A stretch of DNA of 7,902 nucleotides from Ekhidna sp. (GTDB lineage: Bacteria; Bacteroidota; Bacteroidia; Cytophagales; Cyclobacteriaceae): NCBI GenBank assembly GCA_013214445.1, contig JABSPG010000178.1:1-7902 (forward strand), in the 5' to 3' direction. This document shows, piece after piece, positions 6,737 to 7,902 of this stretch. A program made the position numbers and the translations under genes. Each line of letters opens with the position of its first letter. Position 1 is the first letter of the stretch. Below the pieces are notes generated by a model, which was not told the DNA's origin, made no database searches, and saw nothing but the letters and a program-made list of their open reading frames with translations.

Positions 6737-6824
6737 TGCTTGAATTCAAATAAGAAGTATTTTGTGGCAATGAAGGAACGGTTTTTGTTGGGTACCTTCC
6801 TGCTAACCTATAAACAAAGATTCC
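6737..6824 (+). promoter_or_regulatory. Intergenic gap with a weak promoter candidate for the DUF4837 gene
   Basis: The 88 bases hold no ORF. TTG at 6740-6742 and TATTTTG at 6758-6764 resemble the Bacteroidota promoter, but the spacer is 15 bases and the -7 element is one base short, so the match is weak. GAAGG at 6772-6776 can pair with CCTTC at 6795-6799 around an 18-base loop, too weak to call a terminator. No clear ribosome binding site precedes the ATG at 6825, as is common in this phylum. Confidence 0.28.
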
Positions 6825-7902
6825 ATGTATAAGTACATCTTATTCTTAATTGTCATTGGATTTAGCTGCGGAGAGGCAGCAAAAGAAAACAGGCGAAAAG
6901 ACCTACTACCTAATGCTAGAGGAGAAGCTGATGAAATCATTCTCGTTGTAGATTCTACGCAGTGGGCAGATACTGTTGGTTTAGCTGCCGAATTACGAAA
7001 GACATTTATGTCGCCCATGCTGGGTCTTCCTCAAGATGAAGCTTTGTTCAATGTTAGCAAGGTTAACCCTAGAAGATTAAACTCTGTATTGAAGTCTGCA
7101 AAGAATATGATCTTCGTGATGACACTTGATAGCAATACTCCCGACAGTAGAGTATTACAAAAATTCTTCACTGACCAGTCATTGAATCAAATCAAGCGTG
7201 ATACCTCGATATTCATGCGAACTCAAAGAGATGTTTTTGCCAGAGGTCAGACCGTTATGTTCTTGTTTTCAGCTACAGAACAGCAACTGGCAAAAAAGAT
7301 AAACTACAACAGGTCTGAGATCAGAAATTTCTTTGAAGCTTCTGCTCGAGAAACAATCAAATCCAGCCTTTTCAAGAGCCAAAAGAAGGAACTGGCTGCA
7401 CGAATTAAAGAAAATCATGGCGTTGAACTAACGATCCCATTTGGTTGGGAGAAGGCAAGGGATCTAAAGAATTTTGTTTGGATGAGAAAGATGGATGCAG
7501 AGACGGAGCAGAGTTTGTTCATCTACTACGAACCTTATACCAGTCAAGGTATTTTTAATAAAATCGGTGAGTTTCGTGACAAGATCACGGAAAGAAATCT
7601 CTTTGATGGCGAGAACAAAGATGTTTACATCAAGAGACAGGAAATCATTCCGGTATTTACCGAGAGAGTAAATTTCAACGATCACTTTGCAGTAGAAGCC
7701 AGGGGTCTATGGAAGATTAGCGATAACTCGCGGGGTGGGCCATTCGTTAGCTACACCATTGTGGATGAGGAAGAAGGGTTAGTTTACTATGTAGAGGGAT
7801 ATGTAGATTCACCAGGCACACGAAAAAAACATCTGGTTAGGGAGCTTGAAGCAATACTTTCCACCTTCAAAACCAAGGGAGACCTAAAACCAGCGCAGAA
7901 CC
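6825..7902 (+). CDS. DUF4837 family lipoprotein, cut by the window edge
   Basis: The frame is open for 359 codons from ATG 6825 to the right edge with no stop, so the gene is incomplete, though probably by little given the family's usual size. The N-terminus MYKYILFLIVIGFSC is a lipoprotein signal, with Cys15 in a slightly atypical lipobox (GFSC). The residues after it are GEAAKENRRKD. The family pattern is seen in LLPNARGEADEIILVVDSTQWAD (about 27-49), in IPFGWEKARDLKNFVWMRK and in RGLWKISDNSRGGPFVSYTI near the C-terminus. The family is uncharacterised and, to my knowledge, limited to Bacteroidota. An outer-membrane location is inferred from the lipobox. It lies 88 bases downstream of the transglycosylase gene, and a link to peptidoglycan or envelope upkeep is suggested only by that neighbourhood. 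Confidence 0.85.
   Translation, partial: MYKYILFLIVIGFSCGEAAKENRRKDLLPNARGEADEIILVVDSTQWADTVGLAAELRKTFMSPMLGLPQDEALFNVSKVNPRRLNSVLKSAKNMIFVMTLDSNTPDSRVLQKFFTDQSLNQIKRDTSIFMRTQRDVFARGQTVMFLFSATEQQLAKKINYNRSEIRNFFEASARETIKSSLFKSQKKELAARIKENHGVELTIPFGWEKARDLKNFVWMRKMDAETEQSLFIYYEPYTSQGIFNKIGEFRDKITERNLFDGENKDVYIKRQEIIPVFTERVNFNDHFAVEARGLWKISDNSRGGPFVSYTIVDEEEGLVYYVEGYVDSPGTRKKHLVRELEAILSTFKTKGDLKPAQN

Noticed and set aside
1..7902. CRISPR arrays, insertion sequences, tRNA or rRNA genes, toxin-antitoxin or phage-defence genes
   Set aside because: No direct-repeat arrays, transposase frames, RNA gene signatures or suitable small gene pairs were seen; genes fill nearly all of the window.

Overview
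The window looks like a chromosomal core segment from a member of the Bacteroidota, most likely the Cytophagales (Roseivirga/Reichenbachiella-like). The reasons are two protein families that I know only from that phylum (DUF4292 and DUF4837), a TTG-N17-TAnnTTTG promoter, weak or absent Shine-Dalgarno sequences, and secreted proteins whose mature ends begin with Gln. The genus is a guess. All genes are on the + strand and the DNA is moderately AT-rich throughout, with no sign of mobile elements, CRISPR arrays, tRNA or rRNA.

Layout. Bases 1-39 look like the last 12 codons of an upstream gene. Then come three tightly coupled envelope genes: a secreted TPR-repeat protein (44-1747), a DUF4292 outer-membrane lipoprotein with LolB-like features (1740-2483), and an EnvC-type murein hydrolase activator with a coiled coil and a dead LytM domain (2470-3669). 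They overlap by 8 and 14 bases. After a 77-base gap holding a good Bacteroidota promoter, a second group follows: tatA (3747-3947), gatA starting at TTG (3950-5377) and an MltD-like lytic transglycosylase with LysM domains (5381-6736), separated by only 2 and 3 bases. After an 88-base gap, a DUF4837 lipoprotein (6825 onward) runs off the right edge.

How the genes fit together. Six of the seven genes with substantial sequence concern the cell envelope: lipoprotein handling (DUF4292, inferred), activation of septal murein amidases (EnvC), Tat export (TatA), glycan-strand cleavage (MltD-like), an uncharacterised lipoprotein (DUF4837) and a periplasmic TPR scaffold. GatA, a translation enzyme, is the exception. 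It supplies Gln-tRNA and/or Asn-tRNA by transamidation and seems to be there only because of operon organisation.

I do not see a clearly new system. The points most worth a second look are the uncharacterised DUF4292/TPR/EnvC coupling, the complete loss of zinc and catalytic histidines in the LytM domain, the consistent +1 Gln in all three signal-peptidase-I substrates, and the EnvC-TatA proximity.
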